Source: DASSUW01 sp963792385
GTDB lineage: Bacteria > Actinomycetota > Thermoleophilia > Solirubrobacterales > Solirubrobacteraceae
Assembly: GCA_963792385.1 (NCBI GenBank)
Contig: CAWBVZ010000006.1
Coordinates: 1 to 64,000 of the forward strand
Direction: 5' to 3'
Length of the DNA: 64,000 bases
Position numbers and translations under genes: made by a program. Shown here piece after piece: positions 55,458 to 64,000 of the stretch. The notes below the pieces were generated by a model. It saw only the letters and a list, made by a program, of their open reading frames with translations, was not told where the DNA came from and ran no database searches. The first letter of the stretch is position 1; the number at the start of each line of letters is the position of its first letter.

Positions 55458-56117
55458 ATGCCCCGTGAAGGCGGCTCAGCAGGGCTCACCGCAGGCCGCG
55501 TGGAGGCGTTCAGCGACGCGGTCCTCGCGATCGCCATCACGCTGCTCGTCCTCGAGCTCCACGTCGGAAGCGGGGAGGGAAGCCTCGCTCATCGCCTGGG
55601 CGAGCAATGGCCTGTCTACGTCAGCTACCTGCTGTCCTTCGTCAACATCGGAACGGTCTGGCTCAACCACCACAGCATCTTCAGTCGCCTGCGCGGCGTC
55701 GACCATGGCCTCATCCTGCTCAACCTGCTGCTGCTACTCATCGTCTCGGTCCTGCCCTTCCCGACGGCAGTGCTTGGTGACGCGCTGCAAGAAGGAGACT
55801 TCGCCGACCAACGCACGGCCGCGCTGCTCTACTCCGGCAACTTCCTGTTCGCGTCGGCCGCGTTCTGCGCGCTGTGGTTGTGGGCGTCTCGCGGCCGGCG
55901 GCTGATCCGCGACGACATGAGCGATGAGGCGGTCCGTCTCAGGACGTGGCGCATGGCGATCGCCGTCCCAGCCTTCGCGATCCCCTTCGTCGTCGCCGTT
56001 TGGTCACCGATCTCCGCGGTCGCCATCGACGGCGCGATCATGTTCACGTTCCTCCTCTCCGACGGCTGGCTGGAGCGACGGATGACCACACTCAATGTTG
56101 TGCGGCGGCTGACGTAA
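55458..56117 (+). CDS. TMEM175-family potassium channel-like protein
   Basis: A 219-residue, six-helix membrane protein of the DUF1211/TMEM175 family. The signature RVEAFSDAVLAIAITLLVLEL opens helix 1; NHHSIFSRLRGVDHGLILLNLLLLL and the later hydrophobic segments follow. Bacterial members form tetrameric potassium channels. ATG lies 7 bases after TAAGAT. Its TAA stop directly abuts the GTG of the MOSC fusion gene, an unusual channel-oxidoreductase pair. Confidence 0.9.
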   Translation: MPREGGSAGLTAGRVEAFSDAVLAIAITLLVLELHVGSGEGSLAHRLGEQWPVYVSYLLSFVNIGTVWLNHHSIFSRLRGVDHGLILLNLLLLLIVSVLPFPTAVLGDALQEGDFADQRTAALLYSGNFLFASAAFCALWLWASRGRRLIRDDMSDEAVRLRTWRMAIAVPAFAIPFVVAVWSPISAVAIDGAIMFTFLLSDGWLERRMTTLNVVRRLT

Positions 56118-57866
56118 GTGCCCTCCCTGCTCTCCGTCAACGTGGGCATGCCGAAGGACGTGGCCTGGCAAGGGAAGACCGTCTTCACCGGCGTCTTCAA
56201 GGATCCCGTCACGGGCCCTCGCATGGTCCGCAAGCTCAACGTCGACGGCGACGGCCAAGGCGACCTGGCCGGGCACGGCGGCGAACAGCGCGCGGTCTTC
56301 GTCTACCAGATCGACTCGTATCGCTACTGGGAGCGCGAGCTCGGACGACGCGACTTCGCCTACGGGCAGTTCGGCGAGAACTTCACGGTCGAGGGACTGA
56401 ACGACGACGAGGTCTGCATCGGCGACCGGTATCGGATCGGACCCGCGCTCTTCGAGGTGACTCAGCCACGCGTCACCTGCTACCGCGTCGGGCTCCGGAT
56501 GAACGACCCGCGCATTCCCGCCTTGCTCGTCTCACACCGCCGCCCGGGGTTCTACCTTCGCGTGCTCGAGGAGGGCGAGGTGCAACCGGCAGACGAGATC
56601 GTCAAGGTCGCCTCGGGTCCTGAACAGATGACGGTCGCCGAGGTTGATGCGCTGCTGTACCTCCCCGGGCACCCGCGTCAGCAGTTGCTGCGAGCGCTGC
56701 GCGTCCCTGCGCTCAGCCCCGGCTGGCAAGGCTCCTTTCGCGCCCTGCTCGAAGGAGATCCCGCGAGCGGCAACGCCGGCCTGACCGCGGCGAGCCCGCC
56801 GCCCGCCTGGCAGGGCTTCCGCACGCTGACCGTCACCGGAATCGAGCGCGAGAGCGACTCCGTCCGCTCCATCCGCCTCGCTGACCCCGACGGCGAGCCG
56901 CTCCCGAGCGCCCGCCCGGGCCAGTACCTCACCGTGCGTATCCAGCCCGAGGACGAGCATCGCTCGGTGCTGCGCAACTACTCCCTCTCCGGGCCGCCTG
57001 ACGCCGGCTACTACCGGATCAGCGTCAAGCGCGAGCCCGACGGCACGGCCAGCGGCTATTTGCACACCCATCTCCGGGTCGGCGATCAGCTCCAGATCGC
57101 AGCACCCCGCGGCACGTTCATCCTCGACCCGAGCCAAGCGCCGGTGCTCCTGATCAGCGCCGGCATCGGCGCTACGCCAGTGCTCGCGATGCTTCACGCA
57201 CTGGCGGAGGAGCATTCCGAGCGAGAGATCTGGTGGCTGCACGGCGCACGCAGTAGCCGCGACGAGTCCTTCGCAGCGGAAGCTCGGACGCTGCTCGCGG
57301 CGCTGCCGAACGTACGCACCCACATCTGCTTCAGCCGCCCCGGCTCCACCGATCTCGCGGGCCGCGACTTCGACAGCGCGGGCCGCCTGTCCGCCGCAGT
57401 GCTCGCCGAGCTCGATCCACCGCGCGATGCCGAGGCTTACCTCTGCGGACCGATACCGCTCATGGAGGAGATCAGCGCCGCCCTGGCCGCGACCGGCCTT
57501 GACGCTTCACGCATTCACACCGAGCCATTCGGCCCGGCGCCGGGTCAGACACCTGGCATTGCGCTTAGGCCTGCCCGGACGCCACATCTGCCGGCCGGCC
57601 GGCCCGGAACCGGCCCGACGATCGAGTTCGCTCGCAGCAACCTCGCCGTCCCCTGGAGCGACGGCTACACCAGCCTCCTCGAACTCGCCGAGGCGTGCGA
57701 CGTTCCCGTCCGGTGGTCGTGCCGCACCGGTGTCTGCCACACCTGCGAGACAACGGTCATATCGGGCAAGGTCGACTACAGCCCAGATCCGGTCGAACCC
57801 CCGGCGGACGGCAGCGCACTCATCTGCTGCGCGCAGCCACCCGACAACCTGGTCCTCGACCTCTGA
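56118..57866 (+). CDS. MOSC - flavin/NAD reductase - 2Fe-2S fusion protein
   Basis: A 582-residue three-module protein. Residues 1-220: MOSC plus YiiM-like 3-alpha domain, with the sulfur-carrier Cys probably in PRVTCYRVG. Residues 225-470: ferredoxin-reductase type FAD/NAD(P) domain (RNYSLSGPP, LISAGIGATPVLAML, YLCGPIPLM). Residues 490-582: plant-type 2Fe-2S ferredoxin with CRTGVCHTCE and a final Cys-Cys (ICCAQP). Such fusions deliver electrons to, and possibly perform, molybdenum-cofactor chemistry such as N-hydroxylated base reduction. Cotranscribed with the TMEM175-like gene. Confidence 0.93.
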   Translation: MPSLLSVNVGMPKDVAWQGKTVFTGVFKDPVTGPRMVRKLNVDGDGQGDLAGHGGEQRAVFVYQIDSYRYWERELGRRDFAYGQFGENFTVEGLNDDEVCIGDRYRIGPALFEVTQPRVTCYRVGLRMNDPRIPALLVSHRRPGFYLRVLEEGEVQPADEIVKVASGPEQMTVAEVDALLYLPGHPRQQLLRALRVPALSPGWQGSFRALLEGDPASGNAGLTAASPPPAWQGFRTLTVTGIERESDSVRSIRLADPDGEPLPSARPGQYLTVRIQPEDEHRSVLRNYSLSGPPDAGYYRISVKREPDGTASGYLHTHLRVGDQLQIAAPRGTFILDPSQAPVLLISAGIGATPVLAMLHALAEEHSEREIWWLHGARSSRDESFAAEARTLLAALPNVRTHICFSRPGSTDLAGRDFDSAGRLSAAVLAELDPPRDAEAYLCGPIPLMEEISAALAATGLDASRIHTEPFGPAPGQTPGIALRPARTPHLPAGRPGTGPTIEFARSNLAVPWSDGYTSLLELAEACDVPVRWSCRTGVCHTCETTVISGKVDYSPDPVEPPADGSALICCAQPPDNLVLDL

Positions 57867-57879
57867 GTCCGCGGGTCGC

Positions 57880-58260
57880 ATGAGCGTGTTCAGGGAAGCC
57901 GAGCTTCGGTACATGGCAGGCGGGCGGCAGCTCGGACGGATCGCGACGGTCGGCGCGGACGGGACGCCGCACGTGGTGCCGGTCGCCTGGATCTACAACG
58001 CGGTGCGCGACGCGATCGACATCGGGGGCTACGAGCTCGAGGGCTCGAAGAAGTTTCGCGATGTCGTCCGGTCGGGGCGAGCCGCGATCGTGATCGACGA
58101 TCTCGCCAGCACAGACCCGTGGCGTCCGCGCGGGATCGAGATCCGCGGGCGGGGCGAGGCGATCGCGCTGCCGACGCCGCTGATCCGGATCCATCCCGAG
58201 CGGATCGTCAGCTGGGGGCTTGAAGGGGGACGCAGCGCGCGTACGGTTCAACTGCCATGA
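57880..58260 (+). CDS. PPOX-class F420-dependent enzyme
   Basis: A 126-residue split-barrel flavin/deazaflavin enzyme of the PPOX/FDOR superfamily. Characteristic segments: LGRIATVGADGTPHVVPVAW, DAIDIGGYELEGSKKFRDV and AAIVIDDLASTDPWRPRGIEIRG, matching the MSMEG_5819-like F420 group. It probably reduces small substrates with reduced F420. Start 57880 follows the fusion gene by 13 bases; it ends in an ATGA overlap with the next gene. Confidence 0.9.
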   Translation: MSVFREAELRYMAGGRQLGRIATVGADGTPHVVPVAWIYNAVRDAIDIGGYELEGSKKFRDVVRSGRAAIVIDDLASTDPWRPRGIEIRGRGEAIALPTPLIRIHPERIVSWGLEGGRSARTVQLP

Positions 58261-58688
58261 CCGACCGAGATCCCGCCCTCGAGCCGTTCGACGCGCTGAT
58301 CGGCACCTGGGCCACGCAGGCGACACACCCGGCGTTCGACGGCGTGGTGCCGGGCAGCGTCACGTACGAGTGGCTGGAGGGCGGCCGCTTCCTCGTCCAG
58401 CGCTCCCATAACGACCATGAGTCGTTCCCCGACGCGATCAGCGTCATCGGCGCACCCGAGTCGGGCGACGGCCTGGTCATGGAGTACTTCGACTCGCGCG
58501 GCGTGCGCCGGACGTACGGCATCTCGCTCGACGACGGCGTGCTGCGCATCTGGCGCGATGACCCCACGTTCGCCCAGCGCTTCTCCGCCACGCTGAGCCA
58601 CGACACCTTCGAGGGCCTTTGGGAACTCGCGCGCACGCCGGACGACTGGCATGACGACCTGAAGGTCGTCTACCGCCGCCGCGACTAG
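58257..58688 (+). CDS. DUF1579-like / nitrobindin-type beta-barrel protein
   Basis: A 143-residue protein with a lipocalin-like layout: a short opening helix (FDALIGTWATQATHP), then strands GSVTYEWLEGGRFLVQRS, VMEYFDSRGVRRTYGISL and WELARTPDDWHDDLKVVY. It is close in pattern to uncharacterised DUF1579/steroid-binding-like proteins. It overlaps the F420-enzyme gene by 4 bases, suggesting a shared operon, perhaps binding the same substrate. Function unproven. Confidence 0.78.
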   Translation: MTDRDPALEPFDALIGTWATQATHPAFDGVVPGSVTYEWLEGGRFLVQRSHNDHESFPDAISVIGAPESGDGLVMEYFDSRGVRRTYGISLDDGVLRIWRDDPTFAQRFSATLSHDTFEGLWELARTPDDWHDDLKVVYRRRD

Positions 58689-58696
58689 CGGGGCGA

Positions 58697-59215
58697 TCAG
58701 CCGGCCGTCCGAATGCGGATGCGCTGAATGCCCCAGGGCGCCAGAAGCACGGCGAGCGCGGCGCCCACCGCGAGCGTCCATGGCCACGATTCCCCGCCGG
58801 CATTGGTCGCGGCGGCTGCGGGAGCGGGCGCCGCCTCGATCCGGACCGGAGGCCCGACGTCGGTGAAGCGCTCCGGGTCGCTCGGGTCGAAGCCCGCGAC
58901 GGCCACCTCGTAGAGGCCCGCGCGCGCGAACGGCACGGTCGCCTTGAACGTGTTCGGCGGCACGTCGACCGTCATCGGCACGCGCCGCTCGGCACGGCTG
59001 ACCAGATCGGTCACGACGATCACCGGCCGGGACTTGGCCTGGGAGAAGCCGCCAGGACCCTGGAGAATGCTCACGCGCGCGTCCCACGTGCCGCGTGCGC
59101 GGATGTGATCGGGCGTGGAGTTCCACAGCACGCGCACGGAGGCATTCGGGTCCTTCGCCCCGGCCGCGACCGGAACCAGCAGGAGCGCGAGCAGTGCGAG
59201 TACGAGCGGTCTCAT
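58697..59215 (-). CDS. Exported membrane-anchored Ig-like protein
   Basis: A 172-residue protein with a signal peptide (LVLALLALLLVPVAAGA), an extracytoplasmic beta domain resembling CopC/FixH-type Ig folds (ARVSILQGPGGFS, VPPNTFKATVPFARAGLYEVAVAGF), and a C-terminal membrane helix (TLAVGAALAVLLAPWGI) with a basic end. It probably presents an Ig domain on the outer face of the membrane. The substrate is unknown. It sits alone, convergent with the preceding gene, 8 bases apart. Confidence 0.8.
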   Translation of the reverse strand: MRPLVLALLALLLVPVAAGAKDPNASVRVLWNSTPDHIRARGTWDARVSILQGPGGFSQAKSRPVIVVTDLVSRAERRVPMTVDVPPNTFKATVPFARAGLYEVAVAGFDPSDPERFTDVGPPVRIEAAPAPAAAATNAGGESWPWTLAVGAALAVLLAPWGIQRIRIRTAG

Positions 59216-59316
59216 GTCAGTTCTACGCCGCTGCCGTCTTGATGGTTCCCGGCGGCGATGAGTTTTCGGGACGCCGCCCGGTTCCATTGGGAGATCGGAA
59301 ACGTCAGGAGGTCAAC

Positions 59317-59974
59317 GTGCTGCTCGAAACCAAGAACGCCGTGATCTACGGAGCGGGCGGATCGATTGGCGGCGCCGCTGCTCGCGCGTTCGCGCGCGAG
59401 GGTGCCCGGGTCTTCCTGGCCGGCCGCGGACGCCGTAGCGGCGGATGCCGGCGGCATCGACGTCTCCCTCAACGTGATCACCCACCCGAGCACGCATGGG
59501 GTCCCCATCGCCGAGATGGCGGCCGACGACTTCATGGCGCCGGTCGAGACCGCCGCCCGCACCACGTTCCTGACCGCGCGGGCGGCCGCGCGGCACATGA
59601 TCCCCCGGCGTTCGGGCGTGATCCTCGCGTTCGGCGGCCCGGGCGACCGAAGCGGCCCGTCTCGCGACTACTACCTGGGCGGGACCCAGGTCGCCTTCGA
59701 CGCAATCGAGACGATCCGGCGCCAGCTCGCCGCCGAGCTCGGACCGCACGGAATTCGGGTCGTCACGCTCGCGAGCGGAGGCGTGCCCGAGTCGCTCCCG
59801 CAGGGCTTCGAGGGTCGCGCGATGATCGCCGAGATGATCGAAGGGCAGACACTCCTCGGTCGGGCCGCGACGCTCGAGGATGTCGGCAACGCGGCCGCCT
59901 TCGCGGCCTCGGACTGGGCACGCACGATGACGGCGGCGACCCTCAACATCAGCTGCGGAGCCCTGATCGACTAG
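59317..59974 (+). pseudogene. SDR oxidoreductase gene with internal deletion and frameshift
   Basis: The start is clear: GTG 59317 with AGGAGG upstream, and 37 normal SDR residues (NAVIYGAGGSIGGAAARAF … GARVFLAGR). At 59425-59429 the sequence jumps to DAVAADAGGIDVSLNVI in another frame. Family members have about 35 residues between these points, so about 105 bases are missing and the frame is shifted. The remainder (AARHMIPRRSGVILAFGG, DYYLGG, PEGFEGR-like QGFEGRAM, TLNISCGALID) is intact to a stop at 59974. The product cannot be made whole. The epoxide hydrolase gene follows. Confidence 0.85.
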
Positions 59975-59991
59975 GCACACTTCGACCAACC

Positions 59992-61140
59992 GTGGAGCCG
60001 TTCCGCATCGCGATCCCCGACGACCAGCTCGACGACTTGCGCGAGCGGCTCGAGCGAACTCGCTGGCCGGAGCGCGAGACGGTCGACGACTGGTCGCAGG
60101 GCGTCCCGCTCGCGTACCTGAGCGAGCTCTGTTCCTACTGGGCCGACGGCTACGACTGGCGGGCGACCGAGGCGCGGCTGAATGCGTTCCCGCAGTTCCG
60201 GACGGAGCTCGACGGGCTTCGCATCCACTACCTCCACGTCCGCTCGCCGCACCCCGACGCGCTGCCGCTCGTGATCAGCCACGGCTGGCCCGGATCGATC
60301 GTCGAATTCATGAAGGTGATCGGGCCGCTCACCGATCCGACCGCCCACGGCGGCGAGGCACAAGACGCCTTTCACGTCGTCTGCCCGTCGCTGCCCGGCT
60401 ACGGCTTCAGCGACAAGCCGAGCCGGCCGGGCTGGAAGGTCAACAGGATCGCGGCCGCGTGGACGCAGCTGATGGCCGGCCTCGGGTACGAGCGGTACGG
60501 CGCGCAGGGCAGCGACTGGGGAACCAGCATCTCCGCGAGCATCGGCCAGCAGGATCCCGGCCACGTCGCGGGCATCCACCTCACGCCGCCGCTGGCCGCG
60601 CCCGACCCGGACACGTTCGACGACCTCACCGACGCCGAGCATGCGGCGCTGGCGTCGCTCGAGTACGGCGACGAGTGGGACTCCGGCTACTCCAAGGAGC
60701 ACGAGACCCGGCCGCAGACGGTCGGGTACTCGCTCGTGGACTCGCCGGCAGGTCTTTGCGCGTGGATCGTGGAGAAGTTCTGGTCGTGGACCGACTGCGA
60801 CGGCCACCCCGAGAACGTGCTGACGCGCGACGAGCTGCTCGACAACCTGATGCTCTACTGGCTCCCGGGAACCGGCGGGTCGTCCGCGCGCCTGTACTGG
60901 GAGAGCATGCGCGAGGTTCGCGAGCTGTTCACGCGCGCCAACGCGGACGTCGTCGCGGTGCCGACCGGCTGCTCGATCTTCCCGAAGGAGATTCAGCGGC
61001 CCTCGCGGCGCTGGGCGGAGAAGCGCTTCACCGACATCCGCTACTGGAACGAGCCCGCCCGCGGCGGCCACTTCGCCGCGTTCGAGCAGCCGGAGCTGTT
61101 CGTGCACGAGGTGCGCTCGTTCTTCCGGCTCGTGCGATGA
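59992..61140 (+). CDS. Epoxide hydrolase (alpha/beta hydrolase, EHN domain)
   Basis: A 382-residue epoxide hydrolase with the N-terminal EHN lid (VEPFRIAIPDDQLDDLRERL) and an alpha/beta hydrolase core: oxyanion motif SHGWPGSIVEF, nucleophile Asp in AQGSDWGTSIS, and catalytic His in GGHFAAFEQPE. It opens epoxides to diols, detoxifying or degrading them. GTG 59992 is placed by homology; a TAG stop of the SDR remnant lies 17 bases upstream. The AraC regulator follows on the same strand. Confidence 0.93.
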   Translation: MEPFRIAIPDDQLDDLRERLERTRWPERETVDDWSQGVPLAYLSELCSYWADGYDWRATEARLNAFPQFRTELDGLRIHYLHVRSPHPDALPLVISHGWPGSIVEFMKVIGPLTDPTAHGGEAQDAFHVVCPSLPGYGFSDKPSRPGWKVNRIAAAWTQLMAGLGYERYGAQGSDWGTSISASIGQQDPGHVAGIHLTPPLAAPDPDTFDDLTDAEHAALASLEYGDEWDSGYSKEHETRPQTVGYSLVDSPAGLCAWIVEKFWSWTDCDGHPENVLTRDELLDNLMLYWLPGTGGSSARLYWESMREVRELFTRANADVVAVPTGCSIFPKEIQRPSRRWAEKRFTDIRYWNEPARGGHFAAFEQPELFVHEVRSFFRLVR

Positions 61141-61168
61141 GCGCTACTCGCGGGCGTAGGCTGGGGCC

Positions 61169-62020
61169 GTGGCCTCGAGGGTTCTGCTGGAGACGCAGGA
61201 GCTGACGCTCGGCGAGTTCGCCTGCGCGCCCGGCGACCGCCTGTGGGGTGAGGTGAACACGAACATCGGCCCGCGGCCGCACGTCGTGTTCCCGCGCACG
61301 CACGTCCTGATCGCACAGGACGGCGCGCACCCGGTCCTGGCCACGCCGAACCACGTCGTGTTCTACAAGCCGCACCAGCTCTATCGCCGCGGCCTGCGCG
61401 ACGCGCGCGGTGATCGCTCCCTCTGGCTCGCGGTCACGCCTGAGCTGCTCGAGCAGGCCGCCGGTGCGCCGCCGTCCGCCCCGGCCGGGCCGTCGGACGC
61501 TCCGACATACCTGCTCGCGGTGGCGGTCGCCGCCCACCTGACTGCCGAGCCGTCGCCCGATCGACTGCTGGCTGAGGAGGCGGCGCTGCAGCTGCTGGGG
61601 CAGGCGGTCGGCGACCACTCGCCGCACACGCAGGCCAGCCGGCCGCGAACGCGCAGCGAGCACGCCGATCTCGCCGAGGCGGCGAAGGAGCTGCTGTCGG
61701 ACAGGATGGCCGAGCAGGTCTCGCTCACCGCCCTCGGTGCCGCGCTGTACGTGTCGCCGTTCCACCTGGCGCGGGTGTTCCGCTCGCGTACCGGGTTCTC
61801 GCTGTCCGGCTATGTCCACGGACTGCGCCTGCGGTGTGCCGTCGACCGCCTCGCTGCCGAGCCCGGCACCGACCTCTCCCGGCTCGCCGTCGAGCTCGGC
61901 TACTGCTCCCCCAGCCACTTCAGCGATCGCTTTCGCGCTGCCTTCGGCTGCCCGCCGTCCGCGCTGCGTGGCGCGCAACTGCGCACGATCGTGGAAGCGG
62001 CCCGCCCGGCCGCCGCTTAG
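61169..62020 (+). CDS. AraC-family transcriptional regulator
   Basis: A 283-residue regulator with an N-terminal cupin-like sensing half (TLGEFACAPGDRLWGEV, HVVFYKPHQLYRR) and a C-terminal double helix-turn-helix (VSLTALGAALYVSPFHLARVFRSRTGFSLSGYVHGLRL … LAVELGYCSPSHFSDRFRAAFG). GTG start 6 bases after TAGGCT. It may control the epoxide hydrolase gene upstream. The linker between halves is Pro/Ala rich (residues 105-120). Confidence 0.94.
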   Translation: MASRVLLETQELTLGEFACAPGDRLWGEVNTNIGPRPHVVFPRTHVLIAQDGAHPVLATPNHVVFYKPHQLYRRGLRDARGDRSLWLAVTPELLEQAAGAPPSAPAGPSDAPTYLLAVAVAAHLTAEPSPDRLLAEEAALQLLGQAVGDHSPHTQASRPRTRSEHADLAEAAKELLSDRMAEQVSLTALGAALYVSPFHLARVFRSRTGFSLSGYVHGLRLRCAVDRLAAEPGTDLSRLAVELGYCSPSHFSDRFRAAFGCPPSALRGAQLRTIVEAARPAAA

Positions 62021-62052
62021 AACCCACGCACATCGACCTGGAGGACGGCGTG

Positions 62053-63315
62053 ATGACGTGGCGACACCGTGGTGTGGCGCTCGCAGCCCTCGGCCTGGCG
62101 CTCGCCGCGCCGGCAGCCGCGGCAGCGGGGAGCAACGGCTTCGTCGAGCGCGTGCGCGTGCTCCACACCTGGCATGGGGAGCCCAACGGCTACTTCGGCT
62201 GGGCGGTCAGCGAGCTCGCCGACATCGACGGCGACCGCAGCGGCGACGTGATCATCGGCGAGCCGGCCACCGCGGCCGGCGGCACGACGTGGGTCTACTC
62301 GGGCCGCTCGGGTCGCCTGATTCACCGCTTCGACGGCGTGCCGGGCGACTTCCAGGGCGGCGCGATCGCCGACGCGGGGGACACGAACGGCGACGGCGTG
62401 CACGACATCATCAGCGGCGCGCCGGGCGCCGCCGCCACGGGCGGGCCGGGGCGCGCGTACCTCTACTCCGGCCGGACCGGTCGCCTCCTCCACATGTGGG
62501 AAGGCGCGCCGCCGAACGACCAGCTCGGCTCCGCGGTCGCGAGCGCGGGCGACCAGAACCACGACGGCTATGACGACGTCCTCGTCGGCGCCCAGGGTGC
62601 GGACGCCGCAGGGCTGGACGCAGGCGTCGCGTACGTCTTCTCCGGCCGCACCTACAAGCTGCTGCGCCGACTCGACGGGAGCGACCCCGGCGATGGATTC
62701 GGCTCAGGGGTCGACTGGACGGAGACCGTCGACCGCGATCGCCGGCCCGACCTGATCGTCGGCGCGCTCGACGAGGCACCCGGCCCGGCGCCCGGCGGTG
62801 GTGGCGTGCACGTGTTCTCCGGCCTCACCGAGCTGTTCTCGCTCGCGCCGCCGGCCGGCGCCGTCACGTTCGGCCAGTTCTTCGTCGCCGGCGTCGGCCG
62901 CGTCGACGGCGACCGGACCCCGGACGTCTACGCCGCCGACTACGCGGCCCAGGGCGGGAACGGGTACGCCGCGGTCTACTCGGGCCGCGACGGATCGCTC
63001 ATTCACGCGTGGCCGGGTGGGGCGCGCGACGGCACCGGACCCGGCCGCGAGGCCGGCGACGTCAACGACGACGGCCGCATCGATCTCGCCGTCGGGTCGT
63101 ACACGGCAAGCGACGCGGCGACGAGTGCCGGGCGCGTCGACGTCCGCTCCGGGCGCACCGGGCGCGTCCTGCGCACGATCACGTCGACCACGGCCGGCGA
63201 GAACCTCGGCTTCGACGCCGTCGGCGTCGGCGACGTCAACCGCGATCGCCGGCTCGATCTGCTGCTGTCGGCCGCCGAGGGGGACACGGTCTACCTCGTG
63301 GCCGGGGAGAGATAG
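62053..63315 (+). CDS. Secreted FG-GAP / integrin-alpha-like propeller protein
   Basis: A 420-residue exported protein with a signal peptide (ALAALGLALAAPAAAAA) and about six or seven FG-GAP repeats. Each has a calcium loop of DxDGDxxxD type (DIDGDRSGD, DTNGDGVHD, DQNHDGYDD, DVNDDGRID, DVNRDRRLD) and a YSGR-type strand (VYSGRSGRL, LYSGRTGRL, VFSGRTYKL). It should fold as a seven-blade propeller on the outer surface or be released. ATG 62053 has a GGAGG ribosome site. Confidence 0.92.
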   Translation: MTWRHRGVALAALGLALAAPAAAAAGSNGFVERVRVLHTWHGEPNGYFGWAVSELADIDGDRSGDVIIGEPATAAGGTTWVYSGRSGRLIHRFDGVPGDFQGGAIADAGDTNGDGVHDIISGAPGAAATGGPGRAYLYSGRTGRLLHMWEGAPPNDQLGSAVASAGDQNHDGYDDVLVGAQGADAAGLDAGVAYVFSGRTYKLLRRLDGSDPGDGFGSGVDWTETVDRDRRPDLIVGALDEAPGPAPGGGGVHVFSGLTELFSLAPPAGAVTFGQFFVAGVGRVDGDRTPDVYAADYAAQGGNGYAAVYSGRDGSLIHAWPGGARDGTGPGREAGDVNDDGRIDLAVGSYTASDAATSAGRVDVRSGRTGRVLRTITSTTAGENLGFDAVGVGDVNRDRRLDLLLSAAEGDTVYLVAGER

Positions 63316-63335
63316 GAAGGCCTAGGCTGGGGGTC

Positions 63336-64000
63336 ATGGCGACCCCCCAGCAGCACATCGACTCGGGCTTCGGCCTGCGCAGCACCGCGACCGAGGTCCT
63401 CGAAGGGATCGACCTCACCGGCAAGCTCGCGATCGTGACCGGCGGCTACTCGGGGCTGGGGCTCGAGACGGTGCGTGCGCTCACCGGTGCGGGTGCGCGG
63501 GTGGTCGTGCCGGCGCGGCGCCGCGCGCACGCCGAGGAGGTGCTCGACGGGATCGAGCGCGTGGAGGTCGACGAGCTCGACCTCGGCGACCTCGACAGCG
63601 TCCACGCCTTCGCCCAGCGCGTGCTGGACTCCGGGCGCAGCGTCGACATCCTGATCAACAACGCGGCGATCATGGCGTGTCCGGAGACCCGCGTCGGCCC
63701 GGGCTGGGAGGCGCAGTTCGCCACCAACCACCTCGGCCATTTCGTGCTGACGAACCTGCTGTGGTCGGCGCTGACCGCCGACGGCGGCGCGCGCGTCGTC
63801 GCGCTCACCTCGACCGGCCACAAGCTCTCGCCGATCCGCTTCGACGACCTGATGTTCGAGAGCGGCTACGACAAGTGGCAGGCCTACGGCCAGGCCAAGA
63901 CCGCGGACAGTCTGTTCGCCGTTCAGCTCGACGCGCTCGCCCAGGACGCCGGTGTGCGCGCGTTCGCGGCGCACCCCGGCGGGATCATGACCCCGCTGCA
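63336..64000 (+). CDS. SDR oxidoreductase (3' truncated by window edge)
   Basis: The first 221 residues of a short-chain dehydrogenase of the retinol-dehydrogenase/WWOX-like group: TGGYSGLGLETVRAL (cofactor), NNAAIMACP, the NHLGHFVLTNLL helix, active-site LTSTGHK and YGQAKTAD in place of YxxSK. The frame is open at the window end. ATG 63336 lies 7 bases after TAGGCT and in the loop of a GGGGGTC/GACCCCC hairpin (63329-63347), which could modulate initiation. Confidence 0.92.
   Translation, partial: MATPQQHIDSGFGLRSTATEVLEGIDLTGKLAIVTGGYSGLGLETVRALTGAGARVVVPARRRAHAEEVLDGIERVEVDELDLGDLDSVHAFAQRVLDSGRSVDILINNAAIMACPETRVGPGWEAQFATNHLGHFVLTNLLWSALTADGGARVVALTSTGHKLSPIRFDDLMFESGYDKWQAYGQAKTADSLFAVQLDALAQDAGVRAFAAHPGGIMTPL

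Noticed and set aside
59366..59974. TTG 59366 as an intact short SDR gene
   Set aside because: It would lack the cofactor-binding half; the true start and N-terminus lie at 59317 in another frame.
63329..63347. GGGGGTC/GACCCCC hairpin around ATG 63336 as a third copy of the palindromic repeat
   Set aside because: Only seven-base arms, no central trinucleotide TGA/AGA core and partly explained by codons; not the same element.

Overview
The window is a dense, very GC-rich actinobacterial chromosome segment. The likely source is Thermoleophilia/Solirubrobacterales. This is inferred from: GC-rich third codon positions, F420-linked enzymes, an actinobacterial-type primary sigma factor, HxlR/CGNR regulators, and a secreted protein whose signal peptide (…ATVIASLALFVALGG…) is of a kind I associate with that order. 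No rRNA, tRNA, IS element, prophage or CRISPR array was seen. About 60 genes fill almost everything; no gene-free stretch exceeds 300 bases.

Layout. 1-6495: end of an aerobic carbon monoxide dehydrogenase (cox) cluster: form I coxL (cut by the window edge), coxD, coxE, a 56-residue Cys/His mini-protein, a stand-alone protein matching only an internal piece of CoxL, a convergent YceI-like gene, coxG and an 86-residue zinc-ribbon protein. 6482-12400: a possible nuclease-fold protein, a methyltransferase, an FHA-PqqD-M50 fusion, an ArsA-like ATPase, a paired palindromic repeat, a conserved unknown and an HxlR regulator with a 23-bp operator candidate. 12425-17500: cytoplasmic HtrA-like protease, second HxlR, AIM24, PilT-like ATPase, DUF4242 protein and sigA. 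17720-26280: basic histone-like protein, a cyclic-di-AMP riboswitch before an RlpA-like cell-wall protein, NAD(P)-binding protein, glpX, LLM oxidoreductase, tag, GH26-like secreted protein, RibD-C reductase, SDR. 26301-30131: four tandem palindromic repeats, frameshifted ilvB with a branched-chain leader peptide, APC permease, Lrp regulator. 30155-34164: lon (two operator-like palindromes at its promoter) and an ABC exporter. 34236-45728: secreted repeat proteins, CGNR regulator/MFS pump, SDR, fructosamine kinase, LMW phosphatase, a large LuxR regulator, and a 7-repeat SBBP protein with an RTX-like tail. 45725-53931: methyltransferase, threonine dehydratase, amidase, thiolase with an 18-bp palindromic operator, psuK-psuG, and a hydratase-cupin-dehydrogenase operon. 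54033-64000: ABC1 kinase, TMEM175-like channel plus MOSC/flavin/2Fe-2S fusion, F420 enzyme, a deleted SDR pseudogene, epoxide hydrolase, AraC regulator, FG-GAP protein and a partial SDR.

Two patterns cut across the map. (1) At least 21 genes have a TANNNT hexamer 6-8 bases before the start codon, pointing to widespread leaderless transcription; the pattern also picks starts for several genes. (2) Three genes (coxD, ilvB, one SDR) carry frame disruptions, either real decay or indel errors in the assembly; raw reads would settle this.
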